Below are positions 43,665 through 53,565 of a stretch of 64,000 bases of DNA, piece by piece. The stretch's first letter is position 1; every line of letters starts with the position of its first letter. The position numbers and the translations under genes are program-made. Origin of the DNA: Terrisporobacter petrolearius (GTDB lineage: Bacteria; Bacillota; Clostridia; Peptostreptococcales; Peptostreptococcaceae); NCBI RefSeq assembly GCF_020748185.1, contig NZ_JAHZMO010000001.1:1-64000 (forward strand), read 5' to 3'. Below the pieces are notes generated by a model that was not told where the DNA came from, did not search any database, and was given only the letters and a program-made list of their open reading frames with translations.

Positions 43665-45011
43665 ATGAATATAGTAGTAGCAGGAACTGGATATGTAGGC
43701 TTAGTAACAGGTGCTTGTTTATCAGAAGTAGGGCATAATGTAACATGTGTTGATATAGATGAAAAAAAAGTTGAGATAATGAAACAAGGAATATCTCCTA
43801 TATATGAACCAGGACTAGATGAATTACTAGAAAGAAATTATAAAGAAGGTAGATTAGATTTTACAATTGATTATGCTAATGCTTACAAAAATGCAGATAT
43901 AGTTTTTATAGGTGTGGGAACACCAGAAAGAGCTGATGGTTCTGCGAACTTAGAATATGTATTTGGTGTTTGCAAACAAATAGCAAAAAACGTGACTAAA
44001 GATTGTTTAGTAGTTGTTAAATCAACAGTACCAATAGGAACTAATGATAAAGTAGAAGAATACTTGAAAGATAACTTGAAAAATGATGTTAAAATAGAAG
44101 TAGCATCTAATCCAGAATTCTTAGCACAAGGAACAGCAGTTGTAGATACGCTACATGCATCTAGAATAGTAATAGGTGTGGAATCTAGAAAAGCAGAAGA
44201 AAAATTAAGATATGTTTATGAAAGGTTTAATCAACCTATAGTAGTTACAAATAGAAGAAGTGCTGAAATGATAAAATATGCATCTAACGACTTCTTAGCA
44301 TTAAAAATATCGTTTATGAATGAAATGGCTAATGTTTGTGAAATAGTTGGAGCTGATATAGAAGATGTAGCAAAAGGAATGAGTTACGATTCTAGAATAG
44401 GAAATAAATTTTTAAATGCTGGACTTGGATACGGAGGATCTTGCTTCCCTAAGGATACAAAGGCACTTCACTGGTTAGCTAATGACAGTGGATACGAAAT
44501 AAAAACTATAAAAGCAACTATAGAAGTTAACGAAAATCAAAAATATAAGTTATTTAGAAAAGCTAAACAAGAACTAGGATCTTTAAAAGGTATGAAGGTG
44601 GCAGTGCTTGGGCTTACTTTCAAACCGGGAACGGATGATTTGAGAGAAGCACCATCTATACCAAATGTAAGAAGATTATTAGATGAAGGTGTTGAAATAA
44701 TAGCTTATGATCCAGTAGGCGTAGAGAACTTTAAAAAATTATATCCTACTGAAATTGACTATGCAACTTCGCCAGAAGAAGCATTAAAAGATGCACATAT
44801 GGCATTTATATTTACTGAATGGAATGAAATAAAATCTATTGAGTTAAATAAATATGTGGAATTAATGAATACTCCAGTAGTATACGATGGGCGTAATTGT
44901 TATGATATAAAAGAAATTGAAAAATATAGTATAGATTACTATTCAATAGGAAGAAAAGAAGTATTGAATTTACAAAAGAAAAAAATGCAGGATGATGAAA
45001 CTGTAGCATAG
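43665..45011 (+). CDS. ugd: UDP-glucose/UDP-sugar 6-dehydrogenase
   Basis: Oxidises UDP-glucose (or a UDP-HexNAc) twice to the uronic acid for the polymer. The 448 residues have GTGYVG at 7-12, the catalytic cysteine C260 in GGSCFPKD, and the C-terminal GLTFKPGTDDLREAPS. The usual UDP-glucose enzyme of firmicutes (TuaD type) fits best. UDP-glucose can come from the galU product at 56306. A broken second dehydrogenase gene lies at 54800. Confidence 0.9.
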   Translation: MNIVVAGTGYVGLVTGACLSEVGHNVTCVDIDEKKVEIMKQGISPIYEPGLDELLERNYKEGRLDFTIDYANAYKNADIVFIGVGTPERADGSANLEYVFGVCKQIAKNVTKDCLVVVKSTVPIGTNDKVEEYLKDNLKNDVKIEVASNPEFLAQGTAVVDTLHASRIVIGVESRKAEEKLRYVYERFNQPIVVTNRRSAEMIKYASNDFLALKISFMNEMANVCEIVGADIEDVAKGMSYDSRIGNKFLNAGLGYGGSCFPKDTKALHWLANDSGYEIKTIKATIEVNENQKYKLFRKAKQELGSLKGMKVAVLGLTFKPGTDDLREAPSIPNVRRLLDEGVEIIAYDPVGVENFKKLYPTEIDYATSPEEALKDAHMAFIFTEWNEIKSIELNKYVELMNTPVVYDGRNCYDIKEIEKYSIDYYSIGRKEVLNLQKKKMQDDETVA

Positions 45012-45028
45012 ATTAGGAAGTGAAAAAT

Positions 45029-45484
45029 ATGAAAATTTGCTTTACAGCATCATCAGGAGGGCATTTTGAACAAATAATGATGTTGAAGCCTTTGATGGAT
45101 AAGTATGACAGTTTTGTTGTAACTGAAAGAACAAATTATTCAGTATCAAATAAAGACATACCTTTTTACTACCTTAATCAGGTGAATAGGCATGAGGTTA
45201 AGTTTTTATGGTATATGTTTATAAACAGTGTAATAACATTAAAAATATTTTTTAAGGAAAAGCCTGATGTTGTTATTTCGACGGGTGCTTTAGCAACTAT
45301 ACCGATGAGTATAATAGCTAAAGTATTTAGAAAAAAAGTAATATTTATAGAATCATTTGCAAAAATTAACTCGCCAACTCTTACAGGAAAATTAGTTTAT
45401 AAATTTGCAGACCAATTTTACGTGCAATGGGATAGTATGAAGAAATTTTATCCTAATTCAATATGCAAGGGGGGGATATATTGA
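45029..45484 (+). CDS. Alg14/PssD-like glycosyltransferase subunit
   Basis: The membrane-associated half of a two-piece glycosyltransferase, 151 residues: KICFTASSGGHFEQIMMLKPL at the start, a membrane-like helix near 70, KPDVVISTGA, and IFIESFAKINSPTLTGKLVYKFAD. The ATG at 45029 is chosen because TAGGAAG lies before it. The partner gene (45481) overlaps its end by 4 bases. Confidence 0.87.
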   Translation: MKICFTASSGGHFEQIMMLKPLMDKYDSFVVTERTNYSVSNKDIPFYYLNQVNRHEVKFLWYMFINSVITLKIFFKEKPDVVISTGALATIPMSIIAKVFRKKVIFIESFAKINSPTLTGKLVYKFADQFYVQWDSMKKFYPNSICKGGIY

Positions 45485-45996
45485 TTTTTATTACACTTGG
45501 ATCGCAAAAATTTCAATTTAATAGATTGTTAATAGAAATTGATAGATTAGTGCAAGAAAAAAAAATTAATGAGCCAATATTTGCTCAGATTGGTTATAGT
45601 GATTATATGCCTAAAAATTATGAATATAAAAAATTTTTAGATAGAGATGAGTTTGAATATTATATAAGCATATGTAATAAAGTTATTACTCATGGGGGAA
45701 CAGGAGCTATAATAGGTTCGATAAAAAAAGGTAAGAAAGTAATAGCTGTACCTAGGCTTAAGGAATTTAATGAACATGTTGATAACCACCAAATAGAAAT
45801 AGTAGACACATTTAGTAGTATGAAATTTATCAGTACGATTACAAAGTTAGAAGAATTGGAAGTATTAATTGGGAATTTAGACAAAATAAAATTTAATTCA
45901 TATGAATCTAATACACATAATATTATAAGTTCATTAAATGAATTTATAGAGGATATTGAGACGGGAGTACAAACTAATGAAAAAAACATTTTATAG
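45481..45996 (+). CDS. Alg13/PssE-like glycosyltransferase subunit
   Basis: The catalytic half, 171 residues, with FITLGSQKFQFNRLL at the start and ITHGGTGAIIGSIKKGKKVIAVPR, the UDP-sugar binding motif. The TTG at 45481 follows a run of seven G and overlaps the previous stop; an ATG at 45463 would sit on top of that ribosome site. Together with the upstream subunit it should add the second sugar. Confidence 0.87.
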   Translation: MIFITLGSQKFQFNRLLIEIDRLVQEKKINEPIFAQIGYSDYMPKNYEYKKFLDRDEFEYYISICNKVITHGGTGAIIGSIKKGKKVIAVPRLKEFNEHVDNHQIEIVDTFSSMKFISTITKLEELEVLIGNLDKIKFNSYESNTHNIISSLNEFIEDIETGVQTNEKNIL

Positions 45997-46834
45997 TATA
46001 TATATGAAATTAAGTAAATTTATACCGAGTAAATTGTTTGTTTTTCTCAACTATACAATTAGACATAAGAGAATACCAAATATGAGAAATCCACAAAGAT
46101 ATACTGAAAAATTACAACTTAAAATGATAGGTAATCAAATGATTAAGTATACTGATTTTGTAGACAAGTACAAAGTTAGAGGTTATATAGAAGAAAAAAT
46201 AGGTGAAAAATACTTAATTAATTTAGTAGGGGTATATGATAATGTAGAGGAAATAGATTTTAATAGTTTACCTAATCAATTTGTATTAAAAACTAATCAT
46301 GGTTCAGGATACTTCATAATATGTAAAGAGAAACAATTATTAAATATAGATGAATGTAAAATAAAATTAACTAAATGGATGAAAGAGAATTTTTACAATA
46401 AATGTAAAGAAAAACAGTATAAAAATATAAATAGAAAAATAATATGTGAAGAATTAATTTGTGATTTAAATGATAATTTTTTGGATTGCAGAGTATATTG
46501 TTTTAATGGAAGGCCTGAATTTATTCAAATAGATGAAGGATTTTCTGATGGAAATACAAAAAGGAATCATTATGATTTGGAATGGAATCTATTAAAGATG
46601 AAGATGAAGTATGATTTCATAGAACGTAATATAGAAAAACCGCAAAAATTAAATGAAATTATAACTTTATCAGAAAAATTGTCACAAGAATTTGATTTTG
46701 TTAGAGTAGATTTTTATTTATCCGATGAAAAAATATATTTTAGTGAATTGACTTTTTCACCTGCAGGAGGTAGACAAAAGCTAGAACCAGATAAATATGA
46801 TTTTATTTTAGGAGAAAAGTTGGTTTTAGATTAG
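45977..46834 (+). CDS. TupA-like ATP-grasp protein
   Basis: The 285 residues resemble the TupA-like ATP-grasp family named after a teichuronopeptide gene. Conserved features are NPQRYTEKLQLKMI, DKYKVRGYIEEKIGEKYLI, LKTNHGSGY (ATP loop), DCRVYCFNGRPEFIQID and VRVDFYL near the end. ATP-grasp enzymes join an acid and an amine, so it may link an amino acid to the polymer. It overlaps the previous gene by 20 bases; ATG at 45977 follows GGGAG. Confidence 0.8.
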   Translation: MKKTFYSIYMKLSKFIPSKLFVFLNYTIRHKRIPNMRNPQRYTEKLQLKMIGNQMIKYTDFVDKYKVRGYIEEKIGEKYLINLVGVYDNVEEIDFNSLPNQFVLKTNHGSGYFIICKEKQLLNIDECKIKLTKWMKENFYNKCKEKQYKNINRKIICEELICDLNDNFLDCRVYCFNGRPEFIQIDEGFSDGNTKRNHYDLEWNLLKMKMKYDFIERNIEKPQKLNEIITLSEKLSQEFDFVRVDFYLSDEKIYFSELTFSPAGGRQKLEPDKYDFILGEKLVLD

Positions 46835-46845
46835 GAGGTAGGTTG

Positions 46846-47934
46846 TTGAATATATTATATATAAATAATTCAATGCATTTGGGTGGTGACAATAAATGTA
46901 TACTAAAACTATGTAAAGAATTAAAAGATGAAAATAAAATAGTTGTTGCAAGTAAGGGGGGGATTCTTACTCAAGATTTTGAAGATATGGGAATTAGTCA
47001 CTATTTTATTAAAGATGTAGTTAATAAAAGACCTCATATTATAATATTTAATATAATGAAATTAATTAAAATAGTAAAAGATGAAAATATAGATGTAATT
47101 CATAGTCATCACAGAATGGCAACTTTGACTGCTAAAATTGTTTCAAGATTTGTAAAAGTAAGAGTTATTCATACGCAACATTTATGTATAGAAGATAAAT
47201 TTAAACTTACTAAGCTAGCCTTAAATAATATCCAAACAATAACTGTAAGTAATGCAGCTAAAAGAATATTAGAAACAAAATCTAACTTAGAGGACAAGAA
47301 TATAACTACTATTTATAATACAATAGAGGTAAAAAATGAAAATAAAGTTGTAGATGAAAGGTTAAAACAACTAAAAGAATCAGGATATTACATTGTATGT
47401 CAAGTAAGTAGAGTTATAGATTATAAGGGGGTTTATGATTTTGTAGATATAGCAGAAGTAACAGTTAAAGAAAATGATAATATAAGATTTGTATTTATTG
47501 GAGATGGACCCGAGAAAGAAAAACTACAAAAATATATAAAAGAAAAAAAATTAGAAAAATATGTATATATGTTGGGTAGTAAGAATAATGTTATTGAACA
47601 TTTAAAATATATTGACTTAGTATTATTATGTTCCTATATAGAGGGGTTACCATTAGCTCCATTAGAGGCCTTTTCTCAAGGTATACCTGTTATTGCTACT
47701 AACATAGATGGAACAAATGAAGAAATAAAAGATGACTATAATGGATTTTTAGTAAATATAAAAGATATAGACGCATTTAAAACTAATATATTAAAAGTAT
47801 TTAATGATAAAAGCCTTCAAAAAAAATTAAAAGAAAATGCTACTAAAACTTATTATGATAATTTTAATGAGGTTATTTATAAAAGTAGGCATCAAGATAT
47901 ATATAATTCACAAACTAAAAAATGGAAGGATTAA
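46846..47934 (+). CDS. Glycosyltransferase family 4
   Basis: The 362-residue GT-B glycosyltransferase has NSMHLGGDNKCILKL near the start, VCQVSRVIDYKGVYDFVDIA, FVFIGDGPEKEKL, and the catalytic region LLCSYIEGLPLAPLEAFSQGIPVIAT with the E-x7-E pattern. There are two adjacent TTG codons; the second (46846) is 7 bases from AGGAGG, so it is preferred over 46843. Sugar and linkage cannot be told. Confidence 0.85.
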   Translation: MNILYINNSMHLGGDNKCILKLCKELKDENKIVVASKGGILTQDFEDMGISHYFIKDVVNKRPHIIIFNIMKLIKIVKDENIDVIHSHHRMATLTAKIVSRFVKVRVIHTQHLCIEDKFKLTKLALNNIQTITVSNAAKRILETKSNLEDKNITTIYNTIEVKNENKVVDERLKQLKESGYYIVCQVSRVIDYKGVYDFVDIAEVTVKENDNIRFVFIGDGPEKEKLQKYIKEKKLEKYVYMLGSKNNVIEHLKYIDLVLLCSYIEGLPLAPLEAFSQGIPVIATNIDGTNEEIKDDYNGFLVNIKDIDAFKTNILKVFNDKSLQKKLKENATKTYYDNFNEVIYKSRHQDIYNSQTKKWKD

Positions 47935-47937
47935 AAT

Positions 47938-49047
47938 ATGAAAGGTTTATATATAGCAAGAATTGATGAAGAATATAGTCTAGACTTAGGTGTTGGCAAA
48001 AAAATAAGAGGCCAAATTCATGCATTTAACCAGTTAGGATACGATATTGATTATCTTAGATTGTCCAATAAAACTGTCAAATTTAATGAAACATTATTTA
48101 ATAAAGTTAAATATAGATTTTTTGGATGTAGACATTTTTATAAGGTAATAAAAAATCTAGAAACTAAACATATAGATAAATACGACTTTATATATATAAG
48201 ATATATTCAGGGAAATATCAGCTTATATAATATTATAAAGTATTTTAGTAAAAGAAATAAAAAAATAATAGTTGAAATACCAACATATCCGTACAATACA
48301 GAATTTAATAAAATGACGTTAAGGAGATTTATAGTAGGAAATTTAGATAAATACATAACTAAACAATTATGTAAATATGTATTCCGTATATCAGTTACAA
48401 ATACCCATAGTGAAATTTTTGGAATAAAAACTATTAATATAAATAATGGTATAGATTTGAGAGAATTACCTATCGTAGATAAAAAAGAAGAGTCCAAAAT
48501 TAATATGATTGGAATAGCTAATCTGGCAAGATGGCATGGATATGATAGAGTTATAAAAGGTTTAGCGAACTATTATAATAGTGAATCTATGAATAAAAAA
48601 GATGTTAATTTCTATATAGTTGGAGAAGGATCAGAAAAAAACAATTTAATGACAATAACTAAAGAACTACGTATTGAAGATAAAGTTCATTTTCTAGGAG
48701 CTAAAGCAGGTCAAGAATTAAACAATGTATTTAATTGGATGCATATTGGAGTGTCATCGTTAGCTTTATTTAGGGCAGGCGGAGGACATGATCCTATAAA
48801 ATCCAAAGAATTTTTAGGGAGAGGCATACCAGTTTTGCTAGGATATGAAGATAAATTAATTGACATGAAACTACCATATGTTTTAAAAGTAGATGAAAGC
48901 GATACTCCGATAAATATAGAAGATATCGTAAAGAAATATGAATCATGTTCTTATATAGAGAATAATGAGATAAGAAAATACTCGGAAGAGTTTTTAACAT
49001 GGAAATTTCAAATGAACAAAATAATTAAAGAATTAAAATTGAATTAA
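47938..49047 (+). CDS. Glycosyltransferase family 4-like
   Basis: A GT-B transferase of 369 residues. The N-terminal half is poorly conserved; the C-terminal half shows IGIANLARWHGYDRVIKGL, FYIVGEGSEKNNL, VHFLGAKAGQELNNVF and KSKEFLGRGIPVLLG in place of the usual E-x7-E. It starts 3 bases after the preceding glycosyltransferase gene, so the two are co-translated. Donor and acceptor are unknown. Confidence 0.75.
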   Translation: MKGLYIARIDEEYSLDLGVGKKIRGQIHAFNQLGYDIDYLRLSNKTVKFNETLFNKVKYRFFGCRHFYKVIKNLETKHIDKYDFIYIRYIQGNISLYNIIKYFSKRNKKIIVEIPTYPYNTEFNKMTLRRFIVGNLDKYITKQLCKYVFRISVTNTHSEIFGIKTININNGIDLRELPIVDKKEESKINMIGIANLARWHGYDRVIKGLANYYNSESMNKKDVNFYIVGEGSEKNNLMTITKELRIEDKVHFLGAKAGQELNNVFNWMHIGVSSLALFRAGGGHDPIKSKEFLGRGIPVLLGYEDKLIDMKLPYVLKVDESDTPINIEDIVKKYESCSYIENNEIRKYSEEFLTWKFQMNKIIKELKLN

Positions 49048-49060
49048 AGTGAGATTAAAT

Positions 49061-50284
49061 ATGGAAAATATAAATTTAATAAATAAATCTGATTTAAAAA
49101 CAGAAAAAATATTAACCTTAATTATTATATTTACATTTTGCATACCAGGGGAGATAAGAACTGGTATATTAGGTAGAACATTAGGATTAGTAAATTATAT
49201 AGCTGTAGGATTAATAACATATTTAACCCTTATAAATATTAGGAAATTTAATAAAAAATATCTAATATTTATATATTTAATTTTGATATATTATGTGGCA
49301 ACTTTTACACTTTATGAAGATAATATAATAAACTCAATAATAGTTATTATAAGTCATATAATGCCTTTATTAATAATAGGAATGAAAATTGAAGAAGCGG
49401 AGTTTAAAAATATATTTAGAAAGTTATTGTTTATTTTTAATATAATTATGATTATAGTAACTATAACAGGTTTAATTGAAGTTGTATTAAAAATTGATTT
49501 ATATAGTAGTATTTCTAAGATTATGACTCCTAGATCAAGAGAATTAATATTAGGTCAAAAATCTAGAGAAATATATAGATTATATTCATTTATGGGACAT
49601 CCATTGTTAAATACTCAGTTGTATCTAATGTTCTTCTTATTAAATAATATATATAATAAGTATTTTGAAAAAGTACTATCTATAAAAACAATAATAATTA
49701 TATCTTTTATTGGAATATCAATGACTGCAAGTAAGACAGGTTTAGTATTGATAGGGATATCTATTTTACTTGTAACATACCAAAAATCTAAATTAAATCA
49801 TATAATTATGATTATAGTTACAGGAACCGTAGTATTTCAAACCGGGATATTCAACAATACTATTTCCAGGTTAGTAGGAGGATCTTTAACAACAGGAAGA
49901 TCGGAGTCATGGGAAAGAGTAATAAATAGTGGAATGTTTCCTATAAAATTTTTTACTGGATATGGACATGGTTTTACATTTGAATATAATAAATATTTAG
50001 ATTGGGCATCCGCTGCATTTGAATATCCTATAAGGATGTTTGCTTTAGAGTTGGGAACTATTATGTCGATATTGATATATATATGTATAGGATTAATTCC
50101 TATATTTATATTGATAAAACGAAGACATATATATCTATTAATAGTTTACTTAATACTTTTTTTAGATGTAAACACATATAACGGACTAGCTTTAGCAGGA
50201 GATTATATGCTTATGTTATGTTTGTTTATATTTATTATAATTAATATGTCCAATGTATTAATATGTAGAGGTGAAAATACATGA
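49061..50284 (+). CDS. O-antigen polymerase-like membrane protein (Wzy)
   Basis: The 407-residue protein has about 11 membrane segments and a long external loop (about 150-190) with SFMGHPLLNTQLY, then SMTASKTGLVLI and GRSESWERV, as in Wzy/WaaL proteins. It should join repeat units on the outer face. ATG at 49061 preferred; its ribosome site is weak. The last 4 bases overlap the next gene. Confidence 0.8.
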   Translation: MENINLINKSDLKTEKILTLIIIFTFCIPGEIRTGILGRTLGLVNYIAVGLITYLTLINIRKFNKKYLIFIYLILIYYVATFTLYEDNIINSIIVIISHIMPLLIIGMKIEEAEFKNIFRKLLFIFNIIMIIVTITGLIEVVLKIDLYSSISKIMTPRSRELILGQKSREIYRLYSFMGHPLLNTQLYLMFFLLNNIYNKYFEKVLSIKTIIIISFIGISMTASKTGLVLIGISILLVTYQKSKLNHIIMIIVTGTVVFQTGIFNNTISRLVGGSLTTGRSESWERVINSGMFPIKFFTGYGHGFTFEYNKYLDWASAAFEYPIRMFALELGTIMSILIYICIGLIPIFILIKRRHIYLLIVYLILFLDVNTYNGLALAGDYMLMLCLFIFIIINMSNVLICRGENT

Positions 50285-51450
50285 AAATAGCATTTCTTAC
50301 AGATGACATCTTTTCTAATGGAGGGGTACAAAGAGTAGTTACTACAGTTAGCAATTTGCTTTCTGAAACGTATGAAGTTGATGTTATATGTACTAATAAG
50401 AATATAAATATCGATAGGCAAAAGTATGGCCTATCGCAGAATGTTAGGGTTATACATAACCCTATATATAATTCTAATAAACTAAATAGACATATGGTTA
50501 AATTTATAAGAGGTGTAAATCGATTAACAAATATACTTAATAATAAATATTTAGTTGATATATTGCAAAAATCATATTACTCGAAAGAACTTAAGATAAA
50601 AAGCATAGATATTATTAATGAAAATAAATATGACGTAGTAGTAGGATGTGAAGGATTTTATGCAATATTGTTAGGAATAATAAAGCCTAACTTACAATGT
50701 AAAACTATCGGTTGGAGCCATAATTCATATGAAGCATATCTAGAAAATAAAAATAGATATTATTGGAAAAGAGATATATTATTCAAGAAATATATGGCTA
50801 TATTAGATAAAAATATAGTTTTAACAAAAAGTGATAAGAATAAATATTTAGATGAATTAGGTATAAAATCGGATGTTATATATAATCCATTAAGTTTTAG
50901 ATGTTGTGAAAAATCTGAGTTAAAATCAAATGTTATTATAGGGGCAGGAAGGTTAAGCGCACAAAAAGGATTTGATAATTTAATAAAATCTTTTTACATA
51001 GCCAATAAAGATAGAAGTGATAAATGGGAATTATGGATAATTGGCGATGGAGAAGATGAAGGTATCCTAAAAAAACTTGTTGATAGTTTAAATATATCCA
51101 ATTGTGTTAAATTTATACCATTTACAAAAGAAATAGATACATATCTAAAACAAGCTTCTATATATGCTATGTCATCTAGATGGGAAGGATTCGGGTTAGT
51201 AGTAACAGAAGCATTAGAAGCTGGGCTACCAGTAGTATCTTTTAATGAAAGTGGGCCTAAGGAAATCCTAGATGGATTTAACTGTGCAACTATAGTTGAT
51301 CAGGGAGGAATAGTTCAATTTGCAAAAGCATTAATAGAATTAATGGATAATTATTCCATAAGAAAAGAATACTCTTATAATGGTTTAAAAAGAGTTAAAG
51401 TATTTTATGGAGAAAATATAGTTAATGAATGGATAAATATATTTTCTTAG
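50281..51450 (+). CDS. Glycosyltransferase family 4
   Basis: The 389 residues start FLTDDIFSNGGVQRVVTTVSNLL, a donor-side family motif. The C-terminal half has GRLSAQKGFDNLIKSF, WIIGDGEDEGIL and the E-x7-E block SSRWEGFGLVVTEALEAGLPVVS. It overlaps the polymerase gene (ATGA), so the pair is co-translated. Specificity unknown. Confidence 0.88.
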   Translation: MKIAFLTDDIFSNGGVQRVVTTVSNLLSETYEVDVICTNKNINIDRQKYGLSQNVRVIHNPIYNSNKLNRHMVKFIRGVNRLTNILNNKYLVDILQKSYYSKELKIKSIDIINENKYDVVVGCEGFYAILLGIIKPNLQCKTIGWSHNSYEAYLENKNRYYWKRDILFKKYMAILDKNIVLTKSDKNKYLDELGIKSDVIYNPLSFRCCEKSELKSNVIIGAGRLSAQKGFDNLIKSFYIANKDRSDKWELWIIGDGEDEGILKKLVDSLNISNCVKFIPFTKEIDTYLKQASIYAMSSRWEGFGLVVTEALEAGLPVVSFNESGPKEILDGFNCATIVDQGGIVQFAKALIELMDNYSIRKEYSYNGLKRVKVFYGENIVNEWINIFS

Positions 51451-51509
51451 TATTTAATATTTATTCAAGATTCAAAGTTTATTTTAATTATAGAAAATGA
51501 GGAACACAT

Positions 51510-51968
51510 ATGTTAAGTAATTTTATTAATAAACTAAAAAAAGAGAAAGAGTTAAAAAAAATTAATATAGGTGTTAACTGTAGAATAGATAAAAATGTAT
51601 TATTACAATATCATGAAAATGTTTTTGTAGGTGATAACTCATATGTTAATGCTAATACTAGTTTATTTGCAGGAAAAAATTCAAAGATAAAAATAGGGTC
51701 AGATTGTTTAATATCTTATAATTGTCATATCAGAACAACATTTCACAAATATAAGCAAAAAGATGTTTTAATTCGTGAACAAGGGCATGGAGAAGAAGAT
51801 ATAATTATAGGCAATGATGTGTGGATAGGTTATGGAGCTCAAATCATGTCTGGAGTTAACATTGGTAATGGAGCAGTAATAGGAGCGAATGCAGTAGTTA
51901 CTAAAGATGTACCAGAGTATGCTGTAGTAGTTGGAGTACCAGCTAAGATAATAGATTATAGATATTAA
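51510..51968 (+). CDS. Hexapeptide-repeat O-acetyltransferase
   Basis: The 152 residues form a left-handed beta helix with hexapeptide repeats ([34 protein letters not shown], then [18 protein letters not shown] and [19 protein letters not shown]). A likely catalytic His lies in the loop HIRTTFHKY. It should acetylate the polymer sugar using acetyl-CoA, like WcaF/NodL relatives. GAGGAACA precedes the ATG. Confidence 0.85.
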   Translation: MLSNFINKLKKEKELKKINIGVNCRIDKNVLLQYHENVFVGDNSYVNANTSLFAGKNSKIKIGSDCLISYNCHIRTTFHKYKQKDVLIREQGHGEEDIIIGNDVWIGYGAQIMSGVNIGNGAVIGANAVVTKDVPEYAVVVGVPAKIIDYRY

Positions 51969-52004
51969 CCGATTTTTAAATTAATCAATATTAAGGAGAA
52001 ATAT

Positions 52005-53543
52005 ATGAGTAAAATAGCAAAAGCAACTATAGGTCTAATGATAGCTACAATATTGACTAAAATACTAGGGTTTGCAAGGTCATTAGTATTAGCATCTTCT
52101 TATGGTGCAAATATGTACAGTGATGCCTATATTGTTGCAATGAACATACCCATAGTTATAGTTGCTTCTATTGGTGCGGCTATAAGCACTATATTGATAC
52201 CTATGTACTCAGAAATTAACAGTAACTCAGGTGAAAAAAAAGCATTAGAATTTACTAATAATATACTTAATATAGTTGTAATAATATGTTTGATATTATC
52301 TATATTAGGGTTTATATTTACAGAACCATTAGTTAAGTTATTTGCCATAGGATTCGGCGCAGAAAAGTTTAGTATTACAGTAGATTTTACAAGAATATTA
52401 TTAATAAGTATTGTATTTAGTGGAATAAGTTTTATAATGACTTCTTATTTACAAATAAAAAATAGGTTTACTATAACAGGTCTTATAACTATTCCAAGAA
52501 ACATTATTATTATTATTTCTACCATATTAAGCACTAAATTTGGACCATATGTTATGGTATGGGGGACATTAGTTGGACTAGCTATGGATCTATTGTTTAT
52601 GATTCCATTTGCTGTTAAAGAAGATTATAAGTATAAATTATATATAAATATAAAAGATGAATATGTAAAAAAATGTTTGTTACTATTAGGACCTGTATTA
52701 ATTGGAGTATCTGTAAATCAATTAAATACAATGATAGATAGAAACTTAGCATCTGCATTAGGGGATGGAATCATATCGGCATTAAGTTATGCAAATAAAC
52801 TTAATACATTTGTTATGGCTTTATTCATATCTTCTATATCAGTGGTTATATATCCTATATTATCTAAACAATCTAATGATAAAGATAATAAAAAATTTAT
52901 TCAATCTATAGTTAAAAGTGTAAACAGTGTGACTATTTTAGTTATACCTATATCTGTTGGAGCAATAGTACTTGCTACTCCTATAGTAAAATTACTATTC
53001 CAAAGAGGTGCCTTTGATACTGAAGCAACACATATAACTGCAGTGGCACTTGCTATGTACTCAATTGGAATGACTGCATTTGGAGTGAGAGATATACTAG
53101 GAAAGGTATTCTATTCTATTCAAGATACTAAAACACCAATGGTAAATGGTATTATAGCTATAATATTGAATATAGTGCTTAATTTAATACTTATTAAATA
53201 TATAGGATATGCAGGATTGGCATTAGCTACAAGTATATCAGCTTTAGTATGCGTAATGCTTTTATTTAGAAGTCTTAAAAGAAAAATAGGTTATTTTGGA
53301 CAAGATAAAATATTTAGTACAACAGTAAAGTCTATTGTTGCAGCGATAGTTATGGGAATCATAATTAATGTGGTATTTAAATATACGATATCTTTAATAG
53401 GGGTAGGACTTGTTAAGGAAGTTATAACATTAATAATTTCTGTTGGGATAGGTGCCATAGTGTATGGATTACTTATAATTATATTGAAAGTAGATGAAAC
53501 AAAACTAATTATAGATATGGTAAAGAAGAAAATAAGAAAATAA
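52005..53543 (+). CDS. MurJ-type flippase of the polysaccharide locus
   Basis: The 512-residue membrane protein is closely related along its whole length to MurJ encoded at 2100-3641: MSKIAKATIGLMIATILTKI, SYGANMYSDAYIVAMNIP, LFQRGAFDTEATH and KVFYSIQDTKTPMVNG repeat it with conservative changes. Placed between glycosyltransferase genes and with no other Wzx candidate near, it probably flips the lipid-linked repeat unit. Essential peptidoglycan function would rest with the other copy. TAAGGAG precedes the ATG. Confidence 0.85.
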   Translation: MSKIAKATIGLMIATILTKILGFARSLVLASSYGANMYSDAYIVAMNIPIVIVASIGAAISTILIPMYSEINSNSGEKKALEFTNNILNIVVIICLILSILGFIFTEPLVKLFAIGFGAEKFSITVDFTRILLISIVFSGISFIMTSYLQIKNRFTITGLITIPRNIIIIISTILSTKFGPYVMVWGTLVGLAMDLLFMIPFAVKEDYKYKLYINIKDEYVKKCLLLLGPVLIGVSVNQLNTMIDRNLASALGDGIISALSYANKLNTFVMALFISSISVVIYPILSKQSNDKDNKKFIQSIVKSVNSVTILVIPISVGAIVLATPIVKLLFQRGAFDTEATHITAVALAMYSIGMTAFGVRDILGKVFYSIQDTKTPMVNGIIAIILNIVLNLILIKYIGYAGLALATSISALVCVMLLFRSLKRKIGYFGQDKIFSTTVKSIVAAIVMGIIINVVFKYTISLIGVGLVKEVITLIISVGIGAIVYGLLIIILKVDETKLIIDMVKKKIRK

Positions 53544-53565
53544 TGTAGAGAAGGAAGTGAGTTCC

